Shown: piece after piece, positions 8,198 through 17,214 of the stretch | How positions within the stretch are numbered: position 1 is the first letter of the stretch | How the letters are laid out: each line of letters begins with the position of its first letter | Assembly: GCF_945269915.1 (NCBI RefSeq) | Contig: NZ_CALYOY010000020.1 | Span: 1 to 42,190, forward strand | Origin: an uncultured Bifidobacterium sp. | GTDB lineage: Bacteria; Actinomycetota; Actinomycetes; Actinomycetales; Bifidobacteriaceae | Length of the DNA stretch: 42,190 nucleotides | Direction: 5' to 3' | Translations under genes and position numbers: made by a program | The notes under the pieces: model-generated | Database searches by the model: none | The model's input: only the letters and a program-made list of their open reading frames with translations | Told to the model about the DNA's origin: nothing

Positions 8198-9337
8198 TCA
8201 CTTTCCGGCCGCTTCGCGCTCCTCCTGTTGTTCGCGACGCTGCTGGTGGCGCCAGCGGATGCCGGCCTCTATGAAGGCGTCGATGTTCCCGTCGAAGACC
8301 CCCTGGGTATCGGATGTCTCATGACCCGTACGCAGATCCTTGACCATCTGATAGGGGTGGAGCACATAGGAGCGCATCTGGTCACCCCAGCTGGCCTTGA
8401 TATCGCCGGCCAGCTCCTTCTTCTTCTTGGCCTCCTCTTCATGGCGCAGGACCAGGAGTCGGGACTGGAGGACAGCCATGGCGGCCGCCCTGTTCTGGAT
8501 CTGACTGCGTTCATCCTGCATGGTGACCACGATGTTGGTGGGCAGATGGGTGATGCGGACGGCCGAATAGGTGGTGTTGACACCCTGCCCACCAGGGCCG
8601 GACGAGCAGTAGGTATCCACGCGGATGTCCGAATCGGGGATGTCGATGTGGTCCGTGGGCTCCACCAGGGGGATGACCTCGACCGCCGCGAAGGAGGTCT
8701 GCCTGCGGCCCTGGTTGTCGAAGGGGGAGATACGGACCAGGCGGTGGGTGCCGCCCTCGACCGAAAGCCTGCCGTAGGCATAGGGGGCGTCCACCTGGAA
8801 GGTGGCCGACTTGATACCGGCCTCCTCGGCATAGGAGGTGTCCAGAACCTTGGTCTTGAAGCCGTGGCGCTCCGCCCACCGCATGTACATGCGCAGGAGC
8901 ATCTGGGCCCAGTCGGCCGCATCCACACCGCCGGCCCCGGACCGGATGGTCACCACGGCCGCACGCTCGTCGTACTCGCCGTCCAGGAGGGTCTGGATCT
9001 CCATGTCGGCCAGGTCGGAATTCAGGGACTCGACCTCCTTGCGGGCCTCGGCCATGGTGTCCTGGTCATCCTCCTCGCGCCCCAGTTCTTCCAGGGTCTC
9101 CACGTCATCCAGCCTGCTGGAGGCGGACTCCAGGTGCTTGAGCTGGGACTGGAGGGAAGAGAGCTTGCTGGTCACCTTCTGGGCGTTCTCCTGATCGTCC
9201 CAGAGACCCGGGGCGCTGGCCTCCTTCTCCAGGTCGGCTATCCGCGAGCGCAGACCTTCCGGGTCCAGCGCCTTGGCGATCATCTCGTACTTGGCCCGGG
9301 CCTGTGCAAGAGCCTGGGAAAAATCAACTTCTGCCAT
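8198..9337 (-). CDS. prfB: Peptide chain release factor 2
   Basis: RF2 reads UGA and UAA stop codons and triggers peptide release. The 379-residue protein shows the SPF anticodon-like tripeptide at 204-206 ([10 protein letters not shown]) and the catalytic GGQ at 249-251 ([10 protein letters not shown]). The N-terminal domain is helical. The whole protein is read in one frame with no early in-frame UGA, so the programmed +1 frameshift of the E. coli gene is absent; this is common in Actinobacteria. It heads the minus-strand run into ftsE. The ribosome site before the ATG is weak (GGTGAAACAAG). Confidence 0.97.
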   Translation of the reverse strand: MAEVDFSQALAQARAKYEMIAKALDPEGLRSRIADLEKEASAPGLWDDQENAQKVTSKLSSLQSQLKHLESASSRLDDVETLEELGREEDDQDTMAEARKEVESLNSDLADMEIQTLLDGEYDERAAVVTIRSGAGGVDAADWAQMLLRMYMRWAERHGFKTKVLDTSYAEEAGIKSATFQVDAPYAYGRLSVEGGTHRLVRISPFDNQGRRQTSFAAVEVIPLVEPTDHIDIPDSDIRVDTYCSSGPGGQGVNTTYSAVRITHLPTNIVVTMQDERSQIQNRAAAMAVLQSRLLVLRHEEEAKKKKELAGDIKASWGDQMRSYVLHPYQMVKDLRTGHETSDTQGVFDGNIDAFIEAGIRWRHQQRREQQEEREAAGK

Positions 9338-9522
9338 CTTGTTTCACCATTCCATACGCCGGCCTCGAAACCTGCCGGACTGCATACGCACACATCTGTC
9401 TGTATTCCTCGAATGACGGTCATACCAACCGCTCGTTCACCTGTAGGGGTTCAGCATCCTCCCGGATTCCCACACTCACCGGCTGTCGGCCACGGACGAG
9501 GACCGGCACCGCAGGGCCAACG

Positions 9523-9654
9523 TCAAAGCCCACTGAAGATGGCGGGGACAATCAGACTGCCCAGGAGGGCGACAGCGATGACAAGGCAGACCACCCGGGC
9601 CACATTCCTACGCCTACGCTCACGACGCTCGCGTTCATCACTGTAATCACTCAC
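9523..9654 (-). CDS. Small single-pass membrane protein, hypothetical
   Basis: A 43-residue frame from a GTG at 9654. It has an Arg/Glu-rich cytoplasmic-looking head (SDERERRERRRRNVAR) followed by one clear transmembrane helix (VVCLVIAVALLGSLIVPAIF). AGGA lies about 9 nt before the start. The charge pattern predicts an inside N-terminus. I do not recognise a named family. It stands upstream of prfB on the same strand and faces away from dapD. Confidence 0.5.
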   Translation of the reverse strand: MSDYSDERERRERRRRNVARVVCLVIAVALLGSLIVPAIFSGL

Positions 9655-9782
9655 AGGGCAATATCCTAGCCATGCCCGGTCCCAACCACCAAGACCGGAC
9701 GAAGCCCCGCCCCTAACCTGTTCTATTCTGATTGGAAGCGGAAGGACCAAGCGGCCCACCCGGACGATAGGAAGGAGTCGAG

Positions 9783-10778
9783 ATGACAAGTGCAGGTACA
9801 GGATGGGGCTGGGGTCTGGCCAGCATCGACGCCCAGGGCAGGACTCTGGATGTCTGGTATCCTCATGCGGAGATATCGACCCCACCCGGTCCGGCGGACA
9901 GGCCGGCACATGGGTTCGATGCCCTGGTGCATGACCAACCCGATGCCCGCGGGGTCCGCAGGCAGCCCGTCTTCACGGTGGCCGACCTTGATGCGCCCAT
10001 CAGGGATGCGGCCGATGCCTACCTGCGTCTCCACCTGCTCAGCCTGCGTCTGGCCAGACCAAACACGATGAACCTCGACGGGATCTTCGATCATCTGACC
10101 AATGCGGTCTGGACCAACTACGGCCCCTTCGCCCCGGAGGACTTCGCCCTGCGCAAGACCGACCTGTTGGGGGCTGCGGGCCGATCCATGCCCGGAATCC
10201 CAGTGGTGGACGTGACCGTGCTCAGCATCGACAAACTGCCCAGAATGGTGGACTACGTGATCCCTTCAGGCGTCCGCATCGGCAATGCCGACCGGATCCG
10301 CCTGGGCGCCTACCTCTCCCCCGGTACCACGGTCATGCATGAGGGGTTCGTCAACTTCAACGCCGGCACCCTGGGCACCTCCATGATCGAAGGGCGAATC
10401 TCCCAGGGGGTCGTGGTGGGAGACGGCTCGGACATCGGCGGCGGGGCCTCCATCATGGGCACCCTGTCGGGCGGCGGCAAGCACAGGGTCTCCATCGGTG
10501 AACATTCCCTCCTGGGGGCCAACGCCGGCATCGGCATCTCCCTGGGCGACAACTGTGTGGTGGAGGCCGGACTCTACGTGACCGCCGGAACCAAAATCGT
10601 CCTGGGTGCCGACAGCGAAACGGCCAAGTACCTGGGCATCAAGAAGGATACGGTCAAGGGCTCCGAGCTCAGCGGCCGGAATCACCTGCTCTTCATCCGC
10701 AACTCCCAGACCGGACAGGTCCAGGTAAGGCTACGGACCAAGGGGATAGAACTGAACGGCAGCCTCCATAAGAACTGA
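9783..10778 (+). CDS. dapD: 2,3,4,5-tetrahydropyridine-2,6-dicarboxylate N-succinyltransferase
   Basis: DapD transfers succinyl from succinyl-CoA to tetrahydrodipicolinate in the lysine/meso-diaminopimelate pathway, feeding peptidoglycan and lysine. The 331-residue protein matches the long actinobacterial form: an N-terminal domain, then a left-handed beta-helix of hexapeptide repeats from about residue 155 ([20 protein letters not shown]). The [20 protein letters not shown] and [14 protein letters not shown] segments follow. The C-terminus has the AGTKIVLG turn and a [11 protein letters not shown] strand. AGGAAGGAG sits ~5 nt before the ATG. It is a single-gene unit converging on gltA. Confidence 0.94.
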   Translation: MTSAGTGWGWGLASIDAQGRTLDVWYPHAEISTPPGPADRPAHGFDALVHDQPDARGVRRQPVFTVADLDAPIRDAADAYLRLHLLSLRLARPNTMNLDGIFDHLTNAVWTNYGPFAPEDFALRKTDLLGAAGRSMPGIPVVDVTVLSIDKLPRMVDYVIPSGVRIGNADRIRLGAYLSPGTTVMHEGFVNFNAGTLGTSMIEGRISQGVVVGDGSDIGGGASIMGTLSGGGKHRVSIGEHSLLGANAGIGISLGDNCVVEAGLYVTAGTKIVLGADSETAKYLGIKKDTVKGSELSGRNHLLFIRNSQTGQVQVRLRTKGIELNGSLHKN

Positions 10779-10920
10779 CCCCGCCACAACGAGGCCCAGC
10801 CGGCATCAGCCGACGAACTCCCGTCGCTCCCACGTGCTATAGAACCCGCAAAAACGGAGTCGGCATGCTGAATCGGCAGAGGCGACCCGGTCCCCTACGG
10901 ATTCGCTCGGCTGCTTCCCG

Positions 10921-12213
10921 TCAACGGCGCCGATCGATGGGGGTGAAGGTTCGCTTGCCATGTCCGGTGTAGACCTGCCGGGGCCGTCCGATCTTCGAGG
11001 CGGGATCGTTCATCATCTCACGGTACTGGGCGATCCATCCCGGAATACGGCCCAGGGCGAAGAGGGTCGTGAACATCTGAGGGTCGAAACCGATTGCCCG
11101 ATAGACCAATCCCGTGTAGAAGTCCACGTTGGGGTAGAGGTGCCGGTCTACGAAGTAGTCGTCATGGAGGGCCATGTCCTCCAATTCCAGAGCCACATCG
11201 AAGAGGGACCTGTCGGCGGAGCCAAAGTGGTTCACCTCATCTTCCATGATGGCGTAGAGCCATTTCTTGGCGATGGCCGCCCGGGGGTCATAGGACTTGT
11301 AGACCCGGTGCCCCAGCCCTGAAATCCTGCCTCCCTCCTTCTTGGTCTCCTCAACATAGGCCCGCACACCCAGGCCGGAATCCCGTATCTCCTCGAGCTG
11401 ACGGAGCACCTGTTCGTTGGCTCCTCCGTGCAGGGGACCGGAAAGGGCGTTGATGCCGGCCGCCACGGCGGAATAGAGGTTGGCATGGGCCGACCCCGCC
11501 ACCCGGACGACCGAGGTGGAGCAGTTCTGCTCATGGTCGGCGTGGATGATCAGGAGCTTGTCAAGCGCCTGGACCATGAGCGGATTGGCCTGGTATGGCT
11601 CATAAGGAATGGCGAAGCTCATCCTCAAAAAGTCCTCCACATAGCCCCTGGTCTCGTCAGGGTAGAGCAGCGGTTCGTTCCTGCGGCGTCGGTGAATCAG
11701 GGAGACGACGGTACGAACCTTGGCCATGATGATGGCGCAGGCCTCGTCGAACTGGTCGGGGTCGCCGAACTCACAGGTGTCAGGGTGGAAAGTGGCCAGG
11801 GCGTTGACTGCCGAGGCCAGGACGCTCATCGGGTGGGCGCCCCTGGGGAAGGACGAGAGGAGGTTGCGGAAGTCCTCCCCCACGAAGGTGTGGTGGAGGA
11901 TCCGTTCACGGAAGTCATCGTACTGCCTCTGGTCGGGCAGGTCCCCATGAATCAGGAGCCAGGCCACCTCCAGGAAGTTCGAACCCTGGCAGAGTTCCTC
12001 GATCGGATACCCCCGGTAGCGGAGGATGGACCGGCTGCCGTCAATGAAGGTGATGGCCGACTCGCACTGGGCGGTGGTCAGGAAACCTGGGTCCAGCGTG
12101 ACCCATCCGTCGTTGCGCAGGGAGGAGACCAGGATGCCGTCGGGCCCCTGGGTGGACTTGACCAGCGGAAGATCGAACTCTGTGGCATCGACAACCAACC
12201 GTGCTGTTGTCAT
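10921..12213 (-). CDS. gltA: Citrate synthase (type II)
   Basis: Condenses oxaloacetate with acetyl-CoA to citrate in the cytoplasm. In the 430-residue protein, the family's active-site residues are His262 (GPLHGGAN), His302 (GLGHRVYKS) and Asp364 (NVDFYTG), with the HADHEQNCST segment at 224-233. Length and the N-terminal beta-rich domain fit hexameric type II enzymes. The ATG at 12213 has GGAGG 6 nt upstream; an in-frame upstream start would add 24 atypical residues. In bifidobacteria a partial TCA branch to 2-oxoglutarate supplies glutamate, so a biosynthetic role is likely. Two inverted repeats lie in its upstream region. Confidence 0.96.
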   Translation of the reverse strand: MTTARLVVDATEFDLPLVKSTQGPDGILVSSLRNDGWVTLDPGFLTTAQCESAITFIDGSRSILRYRGYPIEELCQGSNFLEVAWLLIHGDLPDQRQYDDFRERILHHTFVGEDFRNLLSSFPRGAHPMSVLASAVNALATFHPDTCEFGDPDQFDEACAIIMAKVRTVVSLIHRRRRNEPLLYPDETRGYVEDFLRMSFAIPYEPYQANPLMVQALDKLLIIHADHEQNCSTSVVRVAGSAHANLYSAVAAGINALSGPLHGGANEQVLRQLEEIRDSGLGVRAYVEETKKEGGRISGLGHRVYKSYDPRAAIAKKWLYAIMEDEVNHFGSADRSLFDVALELEDMALHDDYFVDRHLYPNVDFYTGLVYRAIGFDPQMFTTLFALGRIPGWIAQYREMMNDPASKIGRPRQVYTGHGKRTFTPIDRRR

Positions 12214-12333
12214 CCGACACCTCCATCTGTACCTGACGGACCGTCCGGCCAGTACGGTCACCAGGGTCGTGAGACGATGGAGCATCCCGATACCGGCGCG
12301 GAATTGCGGTCAGACTACCAGACGAAATCGTTC

Positions 12334-12385
12334 CTTCCGTTACCGGAAGATGATGTCAAATCACCCTGTAAACACCGGGGTTACA
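12334..12385 (-). promoter_or_regulatory. Inverted repeats upstream of citrate synthase
   Basis: In the gap before gltA lie a perfect 6-bp inverted repeat CTTCCG-4-CGGAAG (12334-12349) and a 19-bp quasi-palindrome TGTAA-9-TTACA (12367-12385, 7 of 9 pairs). A minus-strand TTGACA (12352-12357) sits between them but has no good -10 at 16-18 bp. They could be operator sites; unproven. Confidence 0.35.
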
Positions 12386-12406
12386 TGCGCAGGGAACCTG
12401 CACGGA

Positions 12407-13183
12407 TCAATCCCGCCGGGTCAGGATGACCGGTCCGTTCTCGGTGATGGCGATGGTGTGCTCGCTGTGGGCACCACGGGAGCCGTCGGACGATCGCAGG
12501 GTCCAGCCGTCCTTGGGATCCTGGAAGATCTCGTCCGTGGTGGCCAGGAACCAGGGTTCGATGGCGATGACCAGGCCAGGACGGAGCTTGTATCCATGGT
12601 GGGGAGTGCCGTCATTGGGAACATGCGGATCGCCGTGCATGATCCGACCGACGCCATGACCGCCGAATTCCAGATTGACGCTGTAGCCGTTACGGTGGGC
12701 CACCTCACCCACTGCGGCGGAGATGTCTCCCAGACGGTTGCCGGGATAGGCCTGGGCGATACCGGCCGCCAGGGCATCCTCCGTGGTCTTGATCAGACGC
12801 AGATCCTCGGGATCGGCATCGTCTCCCACTACGAAGCTGATGGCCGAATCACCGACCCACCCGTCCACGTTGATGGCCAGGTCCAGGGAGAGCAGGTCGC
12901 CGTCCTTAAGGTCATAGTCGAAGGGGACCCCGTGCAGGACCGCATCATTGACCGACAAGCAGATGTAATGGGCGAAGGGGCCGGTGCCGAAGTCCGGCGC
13001 ATAGTCCACATAACAGGACGTGGCCCCCTTGCGGGACTGAATCTGCTGCTTGACATAGTCGTCAAGATCGAGGAGGTTGACCCCGGGTTTGCTCATGGCC
13101 TCGAGCTCTTTGAGGATGCGACCGACGAACCTGCCCGCCGGCTTCATCTCCTCTATCTCCTGCTTGGTCTTCAACTCGATCAT
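12407..13183 (-). CDS. map: Methionine aminopeptidase, type I
   Basis: Removes the initiator methionine from new proteins. The 258-residue protein has the five metal ligands of the pita-bread fold, Asp101 (LDLAI), Asp112 (GDSAI), His176 (GGHGVG), Glu209 (AIEPW) and Glu241 (HSEHT). The substrate-side His84 (VLHGVP) is also present. There is no N-terminal zinc-finger extension, so it is the short type Ia form. AAAGGA precedes the ATG. It is followed by gltA after 193 nt and preceded by an HdeD-like gene, all on the same strand. Confidence 0.95.
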   Translation of the reverse strand: MIELKTKQEIEEMKPAGRFVGRILKELEAMSKPGVNLLDLDDYVKQQIQSRKGATSCYVDYAPDFGTGPFAHYICLSVNDAVLHGVPFDYDLKDGDLLSLDLAINVDGWVGDSAISFVVGDDADPEDLRLIKTTEDALAAGIAQAYPGNRLGDISAAVGEVAHRNGYSVNLEFGGHGVGRIMHGDPHVPNDGTPHHGYKLRPGLVIAIEPWFLATTDEIFQDPKDGWTLRSSDGSRGAHSEHTIAITENGPVILTRRD

Positions 13184-13321
13184 GCCTGTTCCGTCCTTTC
13201 AGATTCTCCGCGTATCCCCAGCGGCTGCACCATGCGTCGGTTTGGCGTTCAGCCGGATGCACGGCCTCACCCAGGTTCTGGTATCAGTCTTATCCGGTAA
13301 TCAGGACCGACAATCCCCAGA

Positions 13322-13990
13322 TCAGCGCCTGCCGAAGGAGAAAGCCCTGATGATGGAGACGATGCCCAGAACCAGAAGGGCGCATCCACTGAAGATGACC
13401 AGGAAGATGACCGAACCCAGAGGGTAGATCATGACGCAGATACCGGCCAGGATCGACACAACGCCGGAGAAGATGGTCCAGCCCGAATGCGGCAGCCCCC
13501 AGGAGGCCACCAGGCTCATGATCCCCTCCATGATCCAGGCGATGCCGACAATCATGGTGACAAGAATGGTCAGGGCCGAAGCGGACAGGGCCGTGTTCCT
13601 GACAATGACGATGCCACCGATGGCAATCAGGGCACCGAAGAGAACACCCAGAACGCGCCATCCGGCCGGCAATCCCTGTGCCACGATGGAGGTGGCCAAC
13701 CTGACCACGCCGGAGATGATGAAGTAGATTCCCAGGATGACGGTCAGCACGATCAGGGTCTTATCGGGCCACAGCAGGAGGGCGAGTCCCAGGACGACCG
13801 CAAGTGCGCCCATGGTCCCCAAGAGGACGCGGATGGTCTTCACGGTCCCCCCGGCCATACCCTCCACAATCAGTCTGAAGGGATCCATGGTCGGAATGGG
13901 GCCACCCTGGGGATTCCCGTTCCCATAGGGGCCCTGGTTCCGCCCTTCCCTGTACCAATCCGGATCTTGACCTTGGTTGGAATCTGACAT
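13322..13990 (-). CDS. HdeD/DUF308 family membrane protein
   Basis: A 222-residue integral membrane protein. Residues 1-~45 are a Gly/Asn/Pro/Gln-rich soluble head, followed by about six hydrophobic helices in three pairs. Examples are VLLGTMGALAVVLGLALLLW, LTVILGIYFIISGVVRLATS and VIFLVIFSGCALLVLGIVSI. The repeated pattern of a helix hairpin with a conserved Gly/Pro turn (LLWPDKTL, MIYPLGSV) is characteristic of DUF308/HdeD proteins, named for acid-resistance HdeD of E. coli. Function in Actinobacteria is not established. GAGGGG lies before the ATG. It is divergent from the M13 peptidase gene. Confidence 0.8.
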   Translation of the reverse strand: MSDSNQGQDPDWYREGRNQGPYGNGNPQGGPIPTMDPFRLIVEGMAGGTVKTIRVLLGTMGALAVVLGLALLLWPDKTLIVLTVILGIYFIISGVVRLATSIVAQGLPAGWRVLGVLFGALIAIGGIVIVRNTALSASALTILVTMIVGIAWIMEGIMSLVASWGLPHSGWTIFSGVVSILAGICVMIYPLGSVIFLVIFSGCALLVLGIVSIIRAFSFGRR

Positions 13991-14191
13991 AGTGCCCCTC
14001 TTTCACATGGTGCCGACGGCATCCACATGGGTGCCGCTTCTAATGTTCAGTCTAAACGAGGCCGGGAATTCGACTGTCTTTTTCCTCCCTCCGCTCACCC
14101 TGGTCATGACCGGCTTTCTTTGGTTTCCAGCAGGCTCCAGCCCCGTTACCCTGATGGCCCATGTCATCAAAAACGGTTAGGCTTGCTAGGT

Positions 14192-16285
14192 ATGACACAC
14201 CCAACAGAATCATCCGCCAGGTCCGGTCTGGACCCCGCCTCCTTTTCTTCCGTCATCCGGCCTCAGGACGACCTCTTCCGCTTCGTGAACGGACCCTGGA
14301 TCGACACCTACGCACTCCCCGAAGACCGCTCCCGGTTCGGGTCCTTCGACAAGTTGGCCGAGGACGCCGAGGGCCAGATCAGGGACATCCTGGAAGATCC
14401 GGACAACCCGGCCACCAAATCGACCATCCTCTACCGGAGCTTCCTCGATTCCCGGGCCATCGAAGCGGCCGGCCTGAATCCGATTCGCCCGGACCTGGCG
14501 GCCATCGACGCCGTCGAGGACAAGGCGGCCCTGACCTCGCTCCTGGGGCGGCTCAACCCCACAGGCGGCCCCGATCTCTTTGGCATCGCCATCTACGGCG
14601 ACCCGGGCAACCCCGGCACCAATGTGGCCCACATCGAACAGGCCGGACTGGGTTTACCCGATGAGGCCTACTACCGTGAATCCCACTACCAGCCCGTCCG
14701 CCAGGCCTATAAGGAGATGGTCGCCAGACTCCTGAGACTTGCCGGCTACGCACCGGACCAGGACCAGGCGATGGAACAGGCCGACAGAGTCCTGAATCTG
14801 GAGACCCGAATCGCCTCCAACCACTGGGACAACGTCTCTACCAGGGATGAGGACAGGACCTACAACCCCACCGACATGCACCAGCTGCAGCAGACCTTGG
14901 CCGATTTCGACCTGGCCGCCTGGATCAGGGCCTGGCAGGATGCCTATGATGCCAACCCAGCCGCCGCCGACCAGCCGGTCGACCTGACCGCCGCCCTGAC
15001 TCACACCATCGTCCACGAACCCTCCTTCCTGAAGGGACTCAACGGATTCTGGAGAGACAGCGACCTGGAGGACCTGAAACTCTGGGCCCGGGTGCACACC
15101 CTGATCGAGTGGGCAGGATTCCTGACCGAGGACTTCGACCAGGCCCGCTTCGACTTCTACGGAAAGGTGCTATCGGGTACCACTCAGATGCGCGACCGCT
15201 GGAAGCGTGCCGTCTCCCTGGTCAACGGAATAAGTGGTGAAGAGGTGGGACAGGAGTATGTCAGGCGCCACTTCCCACAGTCCAGCAAGGATCATATGGA
15301 GGATCTGGTCGGCAACCTGATCGAAGCCTACCGCGTCTCGATCTCCGCCAGCGACTGGCTGGGCGACGAGACCAAGGTCAAGGCCCTGGCCAAGCTCGAC
15401 AAATTCTCTCCCAAGATCGGATACACCGATAAGTGGCGGGATTACTCGGCCCTGCGGGTTCGTGAAGATGCGGGTCTGGTGAACAACGTCCGCCAGGCCA
15501 ACCTGTACGAGTCCGGGTACCAGTTCGGCAAGGCCGGCAAGCCAGTCGACAAGGACGAGTGGCTGATGAACCCGCAGACCGTCAACGCCTACTACGAACC
15601 GACCCTGAACGTCATTGTCTTCCCTGCCGCCATCCTCCAACCCCCCTTCTTCGATCCCGAAGCCGATGATGCGGCCAACTACGGAGGCATCGGCGCCGTG
15701 ATCGGACATGAGATCGGACATGGCTTCGACGACCAGGGCAGCAAGTACGACGGAGATGGCAGGCTCAACGACTGGTGGACACCCCAGGACCGTGTCAACT
15801 TCGAGGAACGGACCAAGGCCCTGATCGAACAGTACAACGGGTTCGTCCCCCGGCAGCTGGCCGAGAAGTACGCGGACGATCCCGACAAGGCACCTCATGT
15901 CAATGGCGCCTTGACCATCGGTGAGAACATCGGTGACCTGGGAGGCGTCAATATCGCCATCAAGGCCTATGCCCTGGCCCTGCAAGACAAGGCCGGCAAG
16001 GACATCGACACCAGCGCCCTGGCCATGGATGAGGCCCTGGATCAGGCACCGACCATGGACGGATACACCGGTCTTCAACGCTTCTTCCTGTCCTACGCAT
16101 CCATCTGGCGGACCAAGAACCGAGACCAGCTGGCCGAGCAGTACCTCCAGATCGACCCCCACTCCCCTGCCGAGTTCCGGACCAATGGTATCGCCAGGAA
16201 CGTCGATAAGTTCTATGATGCCTTCAGGGTGCAAACCTCGGATGGCATGTGGTTGGATCCGGCGGACAGGGTCCACATCTGGTAG
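14192..16285 (+). CDS. M13 family zinc metallopeptidase (PepO/neprilysin-like)
   Basis: A 697-residue oligopeptide endopeptidase. The zinc site is complete: HEIGH at 506-510 supplies two ligands and the catalytic Glu507. ENIGD at 578-582 supplies the third ligand, Glu578, and Asp582. Upstream is NAYYEPTLNVIVFPAAIL, the substrate-binding NAY/F strand. The C-terminal domain has PSPAEFRTNG-type ending residues (HSPAEFRTNGIARN), a family hallmark. The N-terminal half is the helical lid domain opening with RPQDDLFRFVNGPW. There is no signal peptide or membrane helix, so the enzyme is probably cytoplasmic, unlike mammalian neprilysin. The ATG at 14192 is chosen because the family N-terminus begins there; its ribosome site is weak. 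Confidence 0.94.
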   Translation: MTHPTESSARSGLDPASFSSVIRPQDDLFRFVNGPWIDTYALPEDRSRFGSFDKLAEDAEGQIRDILEDPDNPATKSTILYRSFLDSRAIEAAGLNPIRPDLAAIDAVEDKAALTSLLGRLNPTGGPDLFGIAIYGDPGNPGTNVAHIEQAGLGLPDEAYYRESHYQPVRQAYKEMVARLLRLAGYAPDQDQAMEQADRVLNLETRIASNHWDNVSTRDEDRTYNPTDMHQLQQTLADFDLAAWIRAWQDAYDANPAAADQPVDLTAALTHTIVHEPSFLKGLNGFWRDSDLEDLKLWARVHTLIEWAGFLTEDFDQARFDFYGKVLSGTTQMRDRWKRAVSLVNGISGEEVGQEYVRRHFPQSSKDHMEDLVGNLIEAYRVSISASDWLGDETKVKALAKLDKFSPKIGYTDKWRDYSALRVREDAGLVNNVRQANLYESGYQFGKAGKPVDKDEWLMNPQTVNAYYEPTLNVIVFPAAILQPPFFDPEADDAANYGGIGAVIGHEIGHGFDDQGSKYDGDGRLNDWWTPQDRVNFEERTKALIEQYNGFVPRQLAEKYADDPDKAPHVNGALTIGENIGDLGGVNIAIKAYALALQDKAGKDIDTSALAMDEALDQAPTMDGYTGLQRFFLSYASIWRTKNRDQLAEQYLQIDPHSPAEFRTNGIARNVDKFYDAFRVQTSDGMWLDPADRVHIW

Positions 16286-16288
16286 ACA

Positions 16289-16324
16289 TGCGCCTCCGGC
16301 CGCGGTGCCGCGGCCGGAGGCGCA
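16289..16324. terminator. Strong GC hairpin between convergent genes
   Basis: A perfect 17-bp inverted repeat (16289-16305 with 16308-16324) made almost only of G and C lies right after the M13 stop codon and before the end of the SSB-like gene on the other strand. A run of five A follows on the plus strand, so there is no U-tract after it for either transcript. It may still act as a bidirectional block. Confidence 0.6.
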
Positions 16325-16356
16325 AAAACCCCTACCGACAACCCATCAAAATGGAT

Positions 16357-16917
16357 TCAGAAGGCATCCGCTGACTGCTCGGATGCCTTCTCCGTATCAT
16401 CCGTTGGATCCGGAGCCCCTACGTGCTGGTCGGAGGCATCCTCACCCTCGGCATCCGATTCGAGACCTCCGGCCTCTTCGGAATTTCCCCCCGCCCCCGC
16501 TTCCGCCTTACCATCCCACGGGTCCCTGAATCCCTGCGAGTCAGGGTCATCAGGTTTGATCCTGATGAAGGATCCCTGCCCCAGATTCAGATCATGGCCC
16601 ACCCCGTCCGCTTCCAGGACCATGGTGGAGTGCGGCTGCCCACCACTGGTCCATTCCTCGGTCACCAGACCGCCGGACACCATGACCGGGTCCCCCTTAT
16701 GGAGTGATTGCAGAAGGTTCATGGCCAGGCTCCTGAAGGCCTTGACCGTTATCCATGTTGTAGGCCTTCTGGTCCATACGCCCCTGGCCGTGTCATAGTA
16801 GGCCGGCGTTGACCCCAGTCTGAAGGAACACACCGGGGTGGACCCCGGCTGGCCGATCCGTGTGGGGTCCTTTCCCACGAACCCGAACATGAGAACCCTG
16901 GATTCATTGGCTGCCAT
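16357..16917 (-). CDS. Single-stranded DNA-binding protein paralogue
   Basis: A 186-residue OB-fold protein. Residues ~5-112 match SSB: VLMFGFVGKDPTRIG, FRLGSTPAYYD, TTWITVKAFRSLAMNLLQSL and GDPVMVSGGLVTEEW. The tail is Gly/Ala/Glu/Asp-rich and ends SADAF rather than the acidic DDIPF-like tip that recruits repair partners. It keeps only a terminal Phe and nearby acids. It is not beside rpsF/rpsR, where the housekeeping ssb normally sits, so it is likely a second SSB, perhaps for recombination or uptake. AGAGG lies 6 nt before the ATG. It diverges from the exonuclease III gene. Confidence 0.85.
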   Translation of the reverse strand: MAANESRVLMFGFVGKDPTRIGQPGSTPVCSFRLGSTPAYYDTARGVWTRRPTTWITVKAFRSLAMNLLQSLHKGDPVMVSGGLVTEEWTSGGQPHSTMVLEADGVGHDLNLGQGSFIRIKPDDPDSQGFRDPWDGKAEAGAGGNSEEAGGLESDAEGEDASDQHVGAPDPTDDTEKASEQSADAF

Positions 16918-17214
16918 CGGTTACCTCTTTCATCGTGATCGAACATCCTTGTTGAAGGCCACCCGAAGGGACCCTGATCGGGAGAACCGACTGCCAGAGC
17001 GGGGGAAGGGGACTTGGCCTCCGTTCCAGGCGTTTCCCATCGAGTGGTGAGGTCCATCATGGGCCAGATGGGCTCAGATTCCCCCCTGCTGACGGGCAAT
17101 GTGGTCGAACATCGCCCCGAACCCGACCCTGTGCAGGGGAGCCACCTGCTGGCCCGGAGGAGGATAGACTGAAGAAGCAGACAGAGGCATGCCGGCACGG
17201 AAGGATCATCACTC

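Noticed and set aside
9441-9452. 12-base match CTGTAGGGGTTC shared with 42153-42164
   Set aside because: Dozens of shared 12-mers are expected by chance in 42 kb.
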